Shown: positions 28,664-37,453 of the stretch, in pieces | Layout: each line of letters begins with the position of its first letter | Numbering within the stretch: position 1 is the stretch's first letter | Source: Sphingomonas jeddahensis | GTDB taxonomy: Bacteria; Pseudomonadota; Alphaproteobacteria; Sphingomonadales; Sphingomonadaceae | Assembly (NCBI RefSeq): GCF_001981525.1 | Contig: NZ_MPSB01000001.1 | Location: 186,001 to 250,000, forward strand | DNA: 64,000 nt | Direction: 5' to 3' | Translations under genes and position numbers: made by a program | Notes under the pieces: model-generated | Told to the model about the DNA's origin: nothing | Seen by the model: the letters and a program-made list of their open reading frames with translations, nothing else | Database searches by the model: none

Positions 28664-28833
28664 GCTAGGCTTCTAGATCTTGGTGCGGTTCCCGCATCTG
28701 CTCGCCGCTCATGGCGGCGCGCAGATGGGCAATCGCATGGGTGCCTACCCAGACCGTCGCGTAATTTGGAATGAAGATCCGCTCATTCCGTCGCGCTTTT
28801 ACGTGCCTAACCGACAAAGCGGCCGCGCACAAA

Positions 28834-28868
28834 AAAGGCCCCGCCATCTCTGGCGGGGCCTTTCTCTT
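28834..28868. terminator. Bidirectional Rho-independent terminator
   Basis: Stem AAAGGCCCCGCCA / TGGCGGGGCCTTT with a four-base TCTC loop, flanked by A6 on the left and TTTCTCTTT on the right. It serves secA on the plus strand and the lipoprotein gene ending at 28885 on the minus strand. The 170 bases between secA and the hairpin hold no convincing gene. Confidence 0.9.
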
Positions 28869-28884
28869 TGCAACTAAGTGCCAA

Positions 28885-29502
28885 TCAGCGCCGGCGCTCT
28901 TGACCCGGCAGGATGATCGTCGGCCCGAGCCGCTGGACCACGTCGCGAGCGTTGAAGGCGCGGGTCTCGCCACGATCGGGCGTGCCCTTGCGCATCAGGA
29001 TTTCGGCGGTCGCTTCGTAGCGATCAACGGTGCGAACGTCGAAATCGTTGAAGCCGCCGCCCCACGGACCCCAGCCGCCCCAGCCGCCCCATGGGCGGCC
29101 GTAGTAGCGCCACGACGGGCCCCAATAGCCCCCCCAGCCGCCGTAGCCCCAGCCGGGCCCGAAGCCACCGCCGAAGCCAGCACCAGGCGTTGAATAGGTA
29201 CGCGCCTGACGATCAGTCTGGCGATCGACCGTCACGAAATAGTCAAAGCCGTTTTGCAGCGTCAGTTCAGCCGCACGATACAACAGGTACCGCTCTACCG
29301 TATCCCGGTCGGTTACGGTGTTACCCGCAAAGGTGACGAGGAAGCGGTTCGCCTCCACTTGCTGTTCGCTGAAGCCGGTACGATTGAAACCACTGCCCGT
29401 CGCGGGACGATACGGCGTCTGAGTGGCACAACCCGCCACCAGCAGGGCACCAGAAGCGGCCGCCGCCAACCAGAGGCTGCGACCGGGACGAAATATTCTC
29501 AT
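28885..29502 (-). CDS. Gly/Trp/Tyr-rich envelope lipoprotein (CC0125/CC1285-like)
   Basis: A 205-aa lipoprotein: signal and lipobox LLVAGC with Cys at residue 25. The mature protein has a conserved N-terminal part (TVTDRDTVERYLLYRAAELT and NGFDYFVTVDRQ), a low-complexity tract of Gly, Trp, Tyr and Pro at about residues 105-148, and a C-terminal strand region (VDRYEATAEILMRKG). The arrangement resembles the CC0125/CC1285 lipoproteins of alphaproteobacteria, whose role is unknown. It is transcribed towards the shared terminator with secA. Confidence 0.7.
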   Translation of the reverse strand: MRIFRPGRSLWLAAAASGALLVAGCATQTPYRPATGSGFNRTGFSEQQVEANRFLVTFAGNTVTDRDTVERYLLYRAAELTLQNGFDYFVTVDRQTDRQARTYSTPGAGFGGGFGPGWGYGGWGGYWGPSWRYYGRPWGGWGGWGPWGGGFNDFDVRTVDRYEATAEILMRKGTPDRGETRAFNARDVVQRLGPTIILPGQERRR

Positions 29503-29619
29503 TATGGCGTCTCCGAAACCGCCGGTGCGGCGGAATAGCGTGCGTTTACCAACTGCATGCGGAACGTCCGATGAACGGATTGGCTCCGGAATGTACCGGC
29601 TCGTCGTACTTCAACCAGG

Positions 29620-30780
29620 TTAAGTCGATTGCTGAGACCGACGTTGAACGACGTCAAGATAGGCGCCGAGTGCAACGTCGTTGATCGACTCCCAACGATA
29701 GCCCGCGGCCTTAACACTTCCTTGTTGGCCCATGGCGATGCGCCGCGTCGTGTCCGCAACCAGCGCGCCGATCGCATCGGCATAGCCCGGCACGTCGCGC
29801 GGGCCGACGAGCAGACCGGTCAAGCCATCGTCGACCAGTCCGACCGCACCGGACGCCCGCGCCGCGACAACCGGTACGCCGGCCGCCATCGCCTCCAATG
29901 TCACATTGCCGAACGTCTCCGTGACGCTGGGATTGAAGAACACATCCATTGAAGCGACGGCGCGGCCCAGATCGTCGCCTGACTGGAAGCCGGCAAATGC
30001 TGCGTCCGGCACTTGAGCGGCAAACCAGTCACGCGCCGGCCCTTCGCCGATCACCAGCACGCGATGCTTCACTCCGCGCCGGCGGAGTTCGGCGGCGACG
30101 TCGGCGAAGATATCGAGCCCCTTTTCCTTCACCAGCCGACCAAGGAAGCCGATCGCGACCTCATCATCCGCGACACCCAGCGAACGGCGCCAGGCGAGAT
30201 CGCGCCGTGCGGGCGAGAAGCGATCGTGGTTCACCCCGCGCGACCAGACGGTGGTCGGTGTATCCACGCCCCAATCACGCAGGATTTCGCCCAGCAGCGG
30301 CCCCGGCACGAGCACGCGATCGACCCTGCCGTAGAAGCGCGCGAGCATTCGCTCCGCCAGCGGCTCGATGAAGCCGAGCCCGTAATAACGGGGGTAGGTT
30401 TCGAAGCGGGTGTGGAGCGAGGCAACACGCGCGATCCCGTTGCGGTGCGCATAGCTGACCGCGCGATGACCAAGGATATCGGGCGCCGCGACATGGATGA
30501 GGTTCGGGGCGAATGCCGCAAGGTCCGCGCGCACCCGTGCAGGGAGACCACGTGCCAGCCGATACTCTCCCCTCCCACCCGGCAGCGACAGCGACGGCAC
30601 GTCGACGAGGTCGCCGGTTGGTGCGAACGCCGGATTGGCAACCGTGGGCGAATAAACCCGCACCTTCACCCCGCGTGACAGCAGGTGCCCGACAAGCAGG
30701 TTCAGCGCTTGGTTCGCGCCATCGCGGGTATAATTGTAATTGCCGCTGAAAAGCGCGAGGCGAAGGTCCGACGGCTGCAT
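29620..30780 (-). CDS. Glycosyltransferase family 4 (GT-B fold)
   Basis: A 386-aa retaining glycosyltransferase with two Rossmann-like domains. The N-terminal acceptor domain begins LRLALFSGNYNYTRDGANQ; the donor domain has FLGRLVKEKGLDIF and the E-x7-E motif in PSVTETFGNVTLEAMAAGVPVVA. Relatives include plant and bacterial sulfoquinovosyl- and mannosyl-transferases acting on lipids (SQD2/PimB type), and a role in glycolipid synthesis would suit a sphingomonad, but the donor and acceptor cannot be read from sequence. No other glycan genes are adjacent. Confidence 0.85.
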   Translation of the reverse strand: MQPSDLRLALFSGNYNYTRDGANQALNLLVGHLLSRGVKVRVYSPTVANPAFAPTGDLVDVPSLSLPGGRGEYRLARGLPARVRADLAAFAPNLIHVAAPDILGHRAVSYAHRNGIARVASLHTRFETYPRYYGLGFIEPLAERMLARFYGRVDRVLVPGPLLGEILRDWGVDTPTTVWSRGVNHDRFSPARRDLAWRRSLGVADDEVAIGFLGRLVKEKGLDIFADVAAELRRRGVKHRVLVIGEGPARDWFAAQVPDAAFAGFQSGDDLGRAVASMDVFFNPSVTETFGNVTLEAMAAGVPVVAARASGAVGLVDDGLTGLLVGPRDVPGYADAIGALVADTTRRIAMGQQGSVKAAGYRWESINDVALGAYLDVVQRRSQQST

Positions 30781-30828
30781 GATGGTCGCGCGGATTACCG
30801 GGGGATTGCGGCGAACGCTGGGCAGGGT

Positions 30829-32604
30829 TCAGATGAGATCGAGTTCGCCTTTCCGGGGCAGCCGGCGAATGCGGGGCTCGCGGCTCAGTTTCGCTTCCTG
30901 GCGGATCGTCTGCCGCAACTGATCGCGCTTCTCGTGAATCGAGGCGATCACCGGGCCCATTGCCACGCCAAGATCGACAAGCACCGCCTCCGATAGCTGC
31001 AGCGAGCTTTCCAGCGTCTCGGGCACCGCGTCAGTAACGCCCGCGCGGTAAAGCTCGGCGGCGTGTGTCGCATCGCGGGCACGGGCGATGATGGGCAATT
31101 CGGGAGCCAGCGCGCGCACACGCCGGGCGATCCGCACCGTCAGTACGGGATCATCCATCGTCAGGATCAGTGCGCTGGCATGCGGCAGGTCAAGCCGATC
31201 GACCAGCTCCGGACGAACCACGTCGCCATACATGATCGATCGGCCGGCCGCGCGTGCGGTTTTTACCACATCGATATCCGCCTCCACCGCTAAATACGGC
31301 TGCTGGTGAACATCGAGCAGCTCGGCAACCAGCCGGCCGACCCGCCCGAAGCCGATGATCACGGCGTGGCGACCCTCCTTGGGTGGCCCGGCGACGGACT
31401 CCGTTCCGCCCTCCAGCCGCTTGGAGATCGCTGTGCCGGCCGCGGCGAGCAGCGGCGTCAGAGTTAGGCCGATCGCCGTCACGGTCTGCCAGAAAGCAGC
31501 GGTGGATGCCTGGATCAGCTGCGCCTGCGCCGCCGTGGCAAGGACGATCAGCGTGGTTTCCGACGGGCTGCCCATAAGCAAGCCGATCTCCGCAGCCGTG
31601 CCGCGACGCGCATTCGCGACGCGTAACAGCAGGTAAGTGACGATCGCTTTCACCGTGACCACGCCGAGCACTGCGATCAACAGCTCTGACCAGTTGCGCG
31701 CGATGAGCCGCAGATCGAGGCTCATGCCGACGGTGATCAGGAACACGCCCAACGCCAAGCCCTTGAATGGCGCGGTGATCACCTCGACTTCGGTGTGATA
31801 TTCAGTTTCGGCGATCAGCAGGCCGGCGAGCAGCGCGCCCACAATCGGCGACAGCCCGGCCGCGGTGGTGCCAACACTAGCGACGATCACGACCAGCAAG
31901 GATGCGGCGAGGAACAACTCCGGGCTCTTGGTGCGCGCGGCCTGAGCGAACAGCCGCGGCAGGACGAGCCGGCCGCCGATATACATCGCGACCACGGTCA
32001 GGCCGCCGCGTAGCGCCACGATACCGATCTCTCCCAGCCCGCTTTCCCCGGCCGAAGGCGCAAAGGCACCCAGCGCGAAGATGATCGGCACCAGTGCCAG
32101 ATCCTCGAACAACAGCATGGCGAAGGCGCCGCGGCCCACCGCACTGGTGGTCCCGACGAGCGGCAAGACGAGCGCGGTCGAGGAGAGGGTGAGCGCCAGG
32201 CCAAGGCCGATCGCGCCAGGCCAATCCTGTCCGACATAATGGAGCGTGATGCCGATGATCAGCGCGGAGCCGAGCAGCTCCGCCGGCCCAATCCCGAAGA
32301 CCAGCCGTCGCATCGCCCACAATCGCTTGAACGAGAGCTCCAGGCCGATCGAGAACAGCAGCAGCACGATGCCGAACTCGGCGAACGGCTCGATCGAGTC
32401 CGGGTCGGAGATGGTGATGTAGTAAAGCCAGGGCGCCCGATCGATCTGACTGCCGAGCCCCGCCGGCCCGACCAGCAAGCCAACCAGGATGAAGCCGATC
32501 ACCGGACTCACCTTGAAGCGGGCAAAGGCCGGGATCACCAACCCAGCCGCGCCGAGGATTACCAGAGCGTCGGAGAAGCCGGGATTGTCGAGACCGATTG
32601 CCAT
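30829..32604 (-). CDS. KefB-type cation:proton antiporter with RCK domain
   Basis: CPA2-family transporter of 591 aa. About 12 membrane segments occupy residues 10-385, followed by a cytoplasmic TrkA-N/RCK nucleotide-binding domain starting at HAVIIGFGRVGRLVAELL (about residues 410-525). The layout matches KefB/KefC/YbaL proteins, which export potassium or sodium in exchange for protons, gated by nucleotides or glutathione. No KefF/KefG ancillary subunit is adjacent. It ends 48 bases upstream of the glycosyltransferase on the same strand. Confidence 0.9.
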   Translation of the reverse strand: MAIGLDNPGFSDALVILGAAGLVIPAFARFKVSPVIGFILVGLLVGPAGLGSQIDRAPWLYYITISDPDSIEPFAEFGIVLLLFSIGLELSFKRLWAMRRLVFGIGPAELLGSALIIGITLHYVGQDWPGAIGLGLALTLSSTALVLPLVGTTSAVGRGAFAMLLFEDLALVPIIFALGAFAPSAGESGLGEIGIVALRGGLTVVAMYIGGRLVLPRLFAQAARTKSPELFLAASLLVVIVASVGTTAAGLSPIVGALLAGLLIAETEYHTEVEVITAPFKGLALGVFLITVGMSLDLRLIARNWSELLIAVLGVVTVKAIVTYLLLRVANARRGTAAEIGLLMGSPSETTLIVLATAAQAQLIQASTAAFWQTVTAIGLTLTPLLAAAGTAISKRLEGGTESVAGPPKEGRHAVIIGFGRVGRLVAELLDVHQQPYLAVEADIDVVKTARAAGRSIMYGDVVRPELVDRLDLPHASALILTMDDPVLTVRIARRVRALAPELPIIARARDATHAAELYRAGVTDAVPETLESSLQLSEAVLVDLGVAMGPVIASIHEKRDQLRQTIRQEAKLSREPRIRRLPRKGELDLI

Positions 32605-32860
32605 GCCACCTTCTTGGCGAGGCGAGTCGCGCTTGTCAGCAAAGACGTGTCAGGCGGCTTACGTTCTTCGTCGATCACGCTGCTCGCTTATCGATGCGGA
32701 GAGCAGGACCGACGCAATCGCGGCGCTACAGTTCGTCCGCGGTGGAATTATTCGAGGCGGGTCGGAGTAGGCGCCACCACGCCATCCCACCGCCTCCTTC
32801 CACTTGGTTAAGGTGAATGATCAAGATGGTGAGGAGTGCGTCATTGGCGGCTGAAAAAGT

Positions 32861-32889
32861 GAAGGCCCCGGTTCATCACCGGGGCCTTC
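32861..32889 (-). terminator. Rho-independent terminator of icd
   Basis: Perfect 12-bp stem GAAGGCCCCGGT / ACCGGGGCCTTC with a five-base loop. Read on the minus strand it is followed by ACTTTTT, a proper T tract, about 140 bases after the icd stop. Confidence 0.88.
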
Positions 32890-32933
32890 AGGATCAAGCG
32901 CTGGCTCTTCAGCCAGGCCTTACATTCACAGGC

Positions 32934-32954
32934 ACCCCGGACCTGATCCGGGGT
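32934..32954. repeat. Short palindromic repeat
   Basis: ACCCCGGA-CCTGA-TCCGGGGT, an eight-bp arm palindrome downstream of icd. The same kind of CCCCGG...CCGGGG core is found in the element before mltG, so it is probably a minimal dispersed palindrome. Confidence 0.55.
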
Positions 32955-33030
32955 CCCGCTACCTTGCACGCTTAGTGAAGAAGCGGAGTCCCGGCGCGAC
33001 GCCGCGGTGAGGAGAAAGGCGCGTTGATGC

Positions 33031-34251
33031 TTACGCCCAGCTCGCCATCTTGTTCTCGAGGTTGACGCGAACCGCCTCAAAGAACTGCTCGGTAGTCATC
33101 CACTTTTGCTCCGGACCGATCAGGATCGCGAGATCCTTGGTCATGTCGCCATTCTCGACCGTCTCGATGCAGACCTTTTCCAGCTCCTCGGCGAAGCGCG
33201 TCACGTCGGGGGTGTTGTCGAACTTGCCCCGGAACTTGAGGCCGCCGGTCCAGGCGAAGATCGAGGCGATCGGGTTGGTCGACGTCGCCTTGCCTTGCTC
33301 ATGCTGACGGAAGTGACGCGTGACGGTGCCGTGCGCCGCCTCGGCCTCGATCGTCTTGCCGTCCGGAGTCATCAGCACCGAGGTCATAAGGCCGAGCGAG
33401 CCGAAGCCCTGCGCCACCTGGTCGGACTGGACGTCGCCGTCATAGTTCTTGCACGCCCAGACGAACTCGCCGTTCCACTTCAGCGCGGAGGCAACCATGT
33501 CGTCGATCAAGCGGTGCTCGTAAACGATGCCCAGTTCCTTGAACTTCTCGACGAACTCGGCCTCGTACACCTCGGCGAAGATGTCTTTGAAGCGGCCGTC
33601 ATAGGCCTTGAGGATGGTGTTCTTGGTCGACAGGTACACCGGCCAATTACGGTTGATGCCGTAGTTCAGCGAGGCGCGCGCGAAATCGCGGATCGACTCG
33701 TCCAGGTTGTACATGCCCATCGCGACGCCTGCGCCCGGAAAATCGAACACCTCGTGTTCGATTTCCTGACCGTCCTCGCCCGTCCACTTCATGGTCAGCT
33801 TGCCGGCGCCCGGCACCTTGAAGTCGGTTGCGCGATACTGGTCGCCGAAGGCGTGACGGCCGACAACGATCGGGTGCGTCCAACCCGGGATCAGGCGGGG
33901 AACGTTCTTGATCACGATCGGCTCGCGGAAGACCACGCCGCCCAGGATGTTGCGGATCGTGCCGTTCGGCGACTTCCACATCTTCTTGAGCCCGAATTCC
34001 TCGACCCGCGCCTCGTCCGGGGTGATGGTCGCACACTTCACGCCCACGCCATACTTCTGGATCGCCTTGGCGCTATCGGTCGTCACCTTGTCGTCGGTGT
34101 CGTCACGATGCTTCATGCCGAGATCGTAATAATCGAGATCGATATCGAGATACGGCTTGACCAGGCGCTCACGGATCCATTCCCAGATGATCCGCGTCAT
34201 TTCGTCGCCGTCGATCTCCACGACGGGCGTTTTCACCTTGATCTTGGCCAT
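33031..34251 (-). CDS. icd: NADP-dependent isocitrate dehydrogenase
   Basis: Oxidative decarboxylation of isocitrate to 2-oxoglutarate in the TCA cycle. The protein is 406 aa of the homodimeric (eukaryote-like, IDH type II) class rather than the E. coli class. Substrate-binding segments such as [17 protein letters not shown], the metal-binding DDMVA...[11 protein letters not shown] region, and [10 protein letters not shown] for NADP are visible. The ATG at 34251 follows AAAAGGAAAC and gives the conserved [20 protein letters not shown] start. The reading frame stays open further upstream across the psd gene, but that part is antisense coding shadow. Confidence 0.97.
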   Translation of the reverse strand: MAKIKVKTPVVEIDGDEMTRIIWEWIRERLVKPYLDIDLDYYDLGMKHRDDTDDKVTTDSAKAIQKYGVGVKCATITPDEARVEEFGLKKMWKSPNGTIRNILGGVVFREPIVIKNVPRLIPGWTHPIVVGRHAFGDQYRATDFKVPGAGKLTMKWTGEDGQEIEHEVFDFPGAGVAMGMYNLDESIRDFARASLNYGINRNWPVYLSTKNTILKAYDGRFKDIFAEVYEAEFVEKFKELGIVYEHRLIDDMVASALKWNGEFVWACKNYDGDVQSDQVAQGFGSLGLMTSVLMTPDGKTIEAEAAHGTVTRHFRQHEQGKATSTNPIASIFAWTGGLKFRGKFDNTPDVTRFAEELEKVCIETVENGDMTKDLAILIGPEQKWMTTEQFFEAVRVNLENKMASWA

Positions 34252-34405
34252 TTTCGTTTCCTTTTTGGGAGGAGGTTGCCGCGGTCGATAGGGGGAAGGG
34301 GGCGGGGGATCAACCACCGCTGCGGCAGTGCAGCGCATCCGTCCCGCGTCCAACCGGGCACCCCGTGCGTTGTGCGGTTTGATCGCCCCCGCTACACGAG
34401 GCCGC

Positions 34406-35140
34406 ATGCCTTCCTTGCCAAAGCCCGAAGAACAGGGCCTGCCCATCACCACCACCGTCAAGTGGCGGTTCCCCGCCGTCCATCCGGAAGGGCAGAAGTT
34501 CACCGCCATCGCCTTCGGCATCACGTTGCTGATGACGATCGTCCACAATGTGTTCTTCTGGCCGCTGCTCGGGATCACCCTTTGGGTCGCCGCTTTCTTC
34601 CGCGACCCGATCCGCACCACGCCGCGTGGCGATGACCTTATCGTCTCGCCGGCCGATGGTTTGGTGACAATGATCACCGAGGTGCCGGTCCCGCGCGAAC
34701 TGATTGCTGAGCTCGGCGCCGAGCGGATGATGCGCGTCTCGGTGTTCATGAGTGTGTTCGATGTGCACATCAATCGTTCACCGATCGCCGGCACGATCCG
34801 CCAGGTCGTCTATATCTCCGGCAAGTTCCTCAACGCCGATCTCGACAAGGCGTCAGAGGACAACGAGCGCCAGCATTTCGTCGTCGAGGGGCATGATGGC
34901 CGCAAGGTCGCCTTCACCCAGATTGCCGGGCTGGTGGCGCGCCGGATCATGGGGTTCGTCAAGGTCGGCGACATGGTCGCGGCCGGTCAGCGGATCGGCT
35001 TGATCCGCTTCGGCAGCCGCGTCGATGTGTTTCTGCCTATCGGCTATGCGCCGCAGGTGGCGCTCGGCCAGCGCGCGATTGCGGGCGAGACGGTTCTGGC
35101 ACGCGCCGGCGCCATACCCGCGGTGGGGACGGCGCAGTGA
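34406..35140 (+). CDS. psd: Phosphatidylserine decarboxylase proenzyme (short, PSD-A type)
   Basis: Makes phosphatidylethanolamine from phosphatidylserine at the inner membrane. The protein is 244 aa, the short class. Two hydrophobic segments lie near residues 34-65. The self-cleavage site is Gly-Ser in [12 protein letters not shown]; Ser204 becomes the pyruvoyl group of the 41-residue alpha chain. [10 protein letters not shown] is also a family motif. The ATG at 34406 is preferred over an upstream start that lacks similarity. It overlaps pssA, which makes its substrate. Confidence 0.95.
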   Translation: MPSLPKPEEQGLPITTTVKWRFPAVHPEGQKFTAIAFGITLLMTIVHNVFFWPLLGITLWVAAFFRDPIRTTPRGDDLIVSPADGLVTMITEVPVPRELIAELGAERMMRVSVFMSVFDVHINRSPIAGTIRQVVYISGKFLNADLDKASEDNERQHFVVEGHDGRKVAFTQIAGLVARRIMGFVKVGDMVAAGQRIGLIRFGSRVDVFLPIGYAPQVALGQRAIAGETVLARAGAIPAVGTAQ

Positions 35141-36003
35141 GGCGCCCGGCACGGACCCGGCGGGGGCTGCCGCTGCGGGCGGTGGCGCCCAACGCCATCA
35201 CCGCGTTAGCCCTGTGCTCAGGCCTCAGCGGCGTTCAGTTTGCGGTCAAGGCGCGGATGATGGAGAACGATCTTGTGCTCCGCCACGGCGCTGATTTCGT
35301 CGCGCTCGCCGACCGCATCGCCACCCATTGGCAATTGGCCGTGGCGTTCGTGCTGGCGGCGGGCATCCTCGACGGCATCGATGGCCGGATTGCTCGGCTG
35401 CTGCATGGCGAAAGCCGGTTCGGCGCCGAGCTCGATTCGCTCGCTGACGCCATTTCCTTCGGCGTGTCGCCGGCGTTGATTCTTTATCTCTGGTCACTAT
35501 CGTCGCTGCCGCGCTTCGGCTGGATGGCGGCGTTGATGCTTGCGGTATTCGCCGCACTTCGCCTCGCGCGTTTCAACGCCAATATAGACGCTGGGGAGCA
35601 GCCGCACAAATCAGCCGGCTTCCTCACCGGTGTTCCCGCACCGGCCGGGGCTGGCCTAGCGTTGCTCCCGATCTTCCTGTGGTTCTGGACCGAGTCGCCG
35701 ATCTTTCGTTCGCCGCTGCTAGTCGCACCATGGACGGCGATGGTGGCGCTGCTGATGGTCTCCAGCCTCGCCACCTGGTCCTGGTCGTCGCTACGCCTGC
35801 GTCGGAACATCCGCTTCGAGGCGCTGGCGCTGGTCGTTATTGTCGCTGCGGCAGCCGTCACGGCGCCGTGGCATACCACCAGCGCGCTCAGCCTGGCGTA
35901 TCTGATCGGCTTGCCGTTCAGTGTCGCCAGCTATGCGCGGATCAAGCGGCTGCGCGCATCCGGTTCGTTGGAGCCGGTCGCCGCTCCGCCGCCCAACGCC
36001 TAA
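35137..36003 (+). CDS. pssA: CDP-diacylglycerol-serine O-phosphatidyltransferase
   Basis: Makes phosphatidylserine from CDP-diacylglycerol and serine. The protein is 288 aa with several membrane helices. The CDP-alcohol phosphatidyltransferase signature D-x2-D-G-x2-A-R-x8-G-x3-D-x3-D is exact: [11 protein letters not shown], then [10 protein letters not shown]. The start is a GTG overlapping the psd stop (GTGA), so the two steps to phosphatidylethanolamine are translationally coupled. Its 3' end overlaps the end of a small convergent gene by about 60 bases. cdsA, which supplies CDP-diacylglycerol, is 6 kb away. Confidence 0.95.
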   Translation: MRRPARTRRGLPLRAVAPNAITALALCSGLSGVQFAVKARMMENDLVLRHGADFVALADRIATHWQLAVAFVLAAGILDGIDGRIARLLHGESRFGAELDSLADAISFGVSPALILYLWSLSSLPRFGWMAALMLAVFAALRLARFNANIDAGEQPHKSAGFLTGVPAPAGAGLALLPIFLWFWTESPIFRSPLLVAPWTAMVALLMVSSLATWSWSSLRLRRNIRFEALALVVIVAAAAVTAPWHTTSALSLAYLIGLPFSVASYARIKRLRASGSLEPVAAPPPNA

Positions 36004-36178
36004 CGGCGATCCGCTGTTCAGCGCGCACCAGCGCCGCCAACGGGTGGGCATTCGGCTGCGGTTGCCCGCGCAGGGCGCCGATGACCCGATCGAACCGCGG
36101 CGCCACCGTTGCCACGATGGCATAGGCGGAAGCCGCGAACGTCCCGGCAAAAACAGCGAAACTCAACACCGTCATCAT
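35942..36178 (-). CDS. Small single-pass membrane protein, unknown function
   Basis: A 78-aa product with one N-terminal hydrophobic helix (VLSFAVFAGTFAASAYAIVAT, split here only by the family-typical start MMT) and a basic, Arg/Ala-rich cytoplasmic tail. It converges on pssA and overlaps the last 62 bases of that gene. Codon use fits the genome on this strand and a tail of this kind is usual in short sphingomonad membrane proteins, but I recognise no family. Start 36175 is equally possible. Confidence 0.5.
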   Translation of the reverse strand: MMTVLSFAVFAGTFAASAYAIVATVAPRFDRVIGALRGQPQPNAHPLAALVRAEQRIAVRRWAAERRPAPTNRMRAAA

Positions 36179-36422
36179 CGTCCGCCTCCGTGCATCATGC
36201 GAACCACCCGCAGCAAACCATTGAAAACATGCCTCGTTCCAGCCCTCTGGTAACAATTACGAAACTTTTTGGCCGATCAATGACACGCTTGGTCGAAGGG
36301 GGTTCTGAAGTTCTCCGTCTGTTCCGCAGCGTGTTCCACATACGTTCCAGCTCGTCAAGCGAGTTGTGCGACCTTGCCTAATCCGCCGCATTGCGCTAAC
36401 CGCGCGGCCCTCAACCCCGCAT

Positions 36423-36478
36423 GGGAAGCATCAAACCACCGGTGTGCCGGCCTTTCAGGCTCGCACCAGCCGCTTCCC
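36423..36478 (+). promoter_or_regulatory. Structured rpsB leader
   Basis: Between the small membrane-protein gene and rpsB lie about 330 bases without a gene. Just before the rpsB ribosome site (GGAAGGA), GGGAAGC (36423-36429) pairs with GCTTCCC (36472-36478), enclosing an inner GGTGTG/CGCACC stem. Many bacteria regulate rpsB-tsf through S2 binding to its mRNA leader; this structure is in the right place, but that it binds S2 is inference. No clear promoter pair could be picked out upstream. Confidence 0.4.
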
Positions 36479-36506
36479 AGAGGCATAACCGGAAGGAAGA
36501 AATATC

Positions 36507-37313
36507 ATGGCGGCACCTGTCGTCTCGATGCAGCAGCTTATCGAAACCGGCGCGCACTTCGGCCACCAGACTCACCGCTGGAACCCGAAAATGAAGCCGT
36601 ATCTGTTCGGCGACCGCAACGGCGTCCACATTATCGATCTGTCGCAGACCGTGCCGCTGTTCGCACGCGCGCTCGAGTTCATCAGCTCCACCGTCGCCAG
36701 CGGCGGCAAGGTGCTGTTCGTCGGCACCAAGCGCCAGGCGCAGGAGCCGATTGCGGATTGCGCGCGCCGCGCGGGCCAGCATTTCGTTAACCACCGCTGG
36801 CTGGGCGGCATGCTCACCAACTGGAAGACGATCAGCAACTCGATCAAGCGTCTGAAGGCGCTCGAGGAGCAGCTGTCGGGTGACACGCACGGCCTCACCA
36901 AGAAGGAAGTGCTCCAGCTCACCCGTGAGCGCGACAAGCTCGAACTGAGCCTTGGCGGCATCCGCGACATGGGCGGTATTCCCGACATCATGTTCGTGAT
37001 CGACGCGAACAAGGAAGAGTTGGCGATCAAGGAAGCCAACACGCTCGGTATCCCGGTCGTCGCAATCCTCGATTCGAACGTGTCGCCGGATGGCATTGCT
37101 TTCCCGGTGCCGGCGAACGACGACGCCGCGCGTGCGATCCGCCTGTATTGCGAAGCGGTGGCGATCGCGGCCACTCGCGGCAACAACGAGCAGCAGCGTC
37201 GTGGTGGCCAGGACTTCGGCGCGATGGCCGAGCCGCCCGTTGAAGAAGCGCTGGGCAGCGATCCGGTGGTGGCCGAGGCCGGCACCGAGGAATCGCGCCA
37301 GATCGACGCGTAA
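36507..37313 (+). CDS. rpsB: 30S ribosomal protein S2
   Basis: Small-subunit protein needed with S1 for initiation. The protein is 268 aa, slightly longer than E. coli S2 because of a C-terminal tail rich in Gly, Glu and Ala. Signatures: [20 protein letters not shown] at the start, the [14 protein letters not shown] block, and [20 protein letters not shown] strong GGAAGGAAG precedes the ATG. It is first in the rpsB-tsf-...-pyrH-frr cluster. Confidence 0.98.
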   Translation: MAAPVVSMQQLIETGAHFGHQTHRWNPKMKPYLFGDRNGVHIIDLSQTVPLFARALEFISSTVASGGKVLFVGTKRQAQEPIADCARRAGQHFVNHRWLGGMLTNWKTISNSIKRLKALEEQLSGDTHGLTKKEVLQLTRERDKLELSLGGIRDMGGIPDIMFVIDANKEELAIKEANTLGIPVVAILDSNVSPDGIAFPVPANDDAARAIRLYCEAVAIAATRGNNEQQRRGGQDFGAMAEPPVEEALGSDPVVAEAGTEESRQIDA

Positions 37314-37340
37314 ACGACAGCTTCGACAAGCCTCATTCCC

Positions 37341-37425
37341 GTTCGTGCTGAGCTTGTCGAAGCACTGTCTTTCCCCTGCAACGTCGCGGAGAGAAAGGCA
37401 GCACTTCGACAGGCTCAGTGCGAAC
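37341..37425. repeat. Inverted repeat between rpsB and tsf
   Basis: Arms at 37341-37373 and 37393-37425 (GTTCGTGCTGAGCTTGTCGAAGCAC-type) are inverted copies with few mismatches and a loop of about 19 bases. A related element lies between frr and uppS (40711-40786). A further half-copy, CTTCGACAAG, begins at 37321. These belong to one dispersed family. Placed inside an operon, the hairpin may change the S2 to EF-Ts ratio. Confidence 0.8.
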
Positions 37426-37453
37426 GGGCCAATTTGATCCGAAGGAAGTGACA

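Larger units (their letters stand above)
32605..33030. other. Intergenic region between the antiporter and icd
   Basis: No credible gene is seen here. The antiporter end (32605-32850) presumably carries its promoter but shows no clear -35/-10 pair. The rest holds the icd terminator (32861-32889) and a short palindrome with ACCCCGGA/TCCGGGGT arms (32934-32954). Confidence 0.6.

Noticed and set aside
28665-28830. Possible small minus-strand gene between the shared terminator and secA
   Set aside because: Open frame ending GTHAIAHLRAAMSGEQ, but only a weak TTG start after a terminator and no family resemblance.
32605-32860. Plus-strand open frames in the gap after the antiporter
   Set aside because: No ribosome site, atypical composition and they overlap antisense with the antiporter gene.
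34252-34794. In-frame N-terminal extension of icd
   Set aside because: Would run antisense through psd; the conserved IDH start and ribosome site are at 34251.
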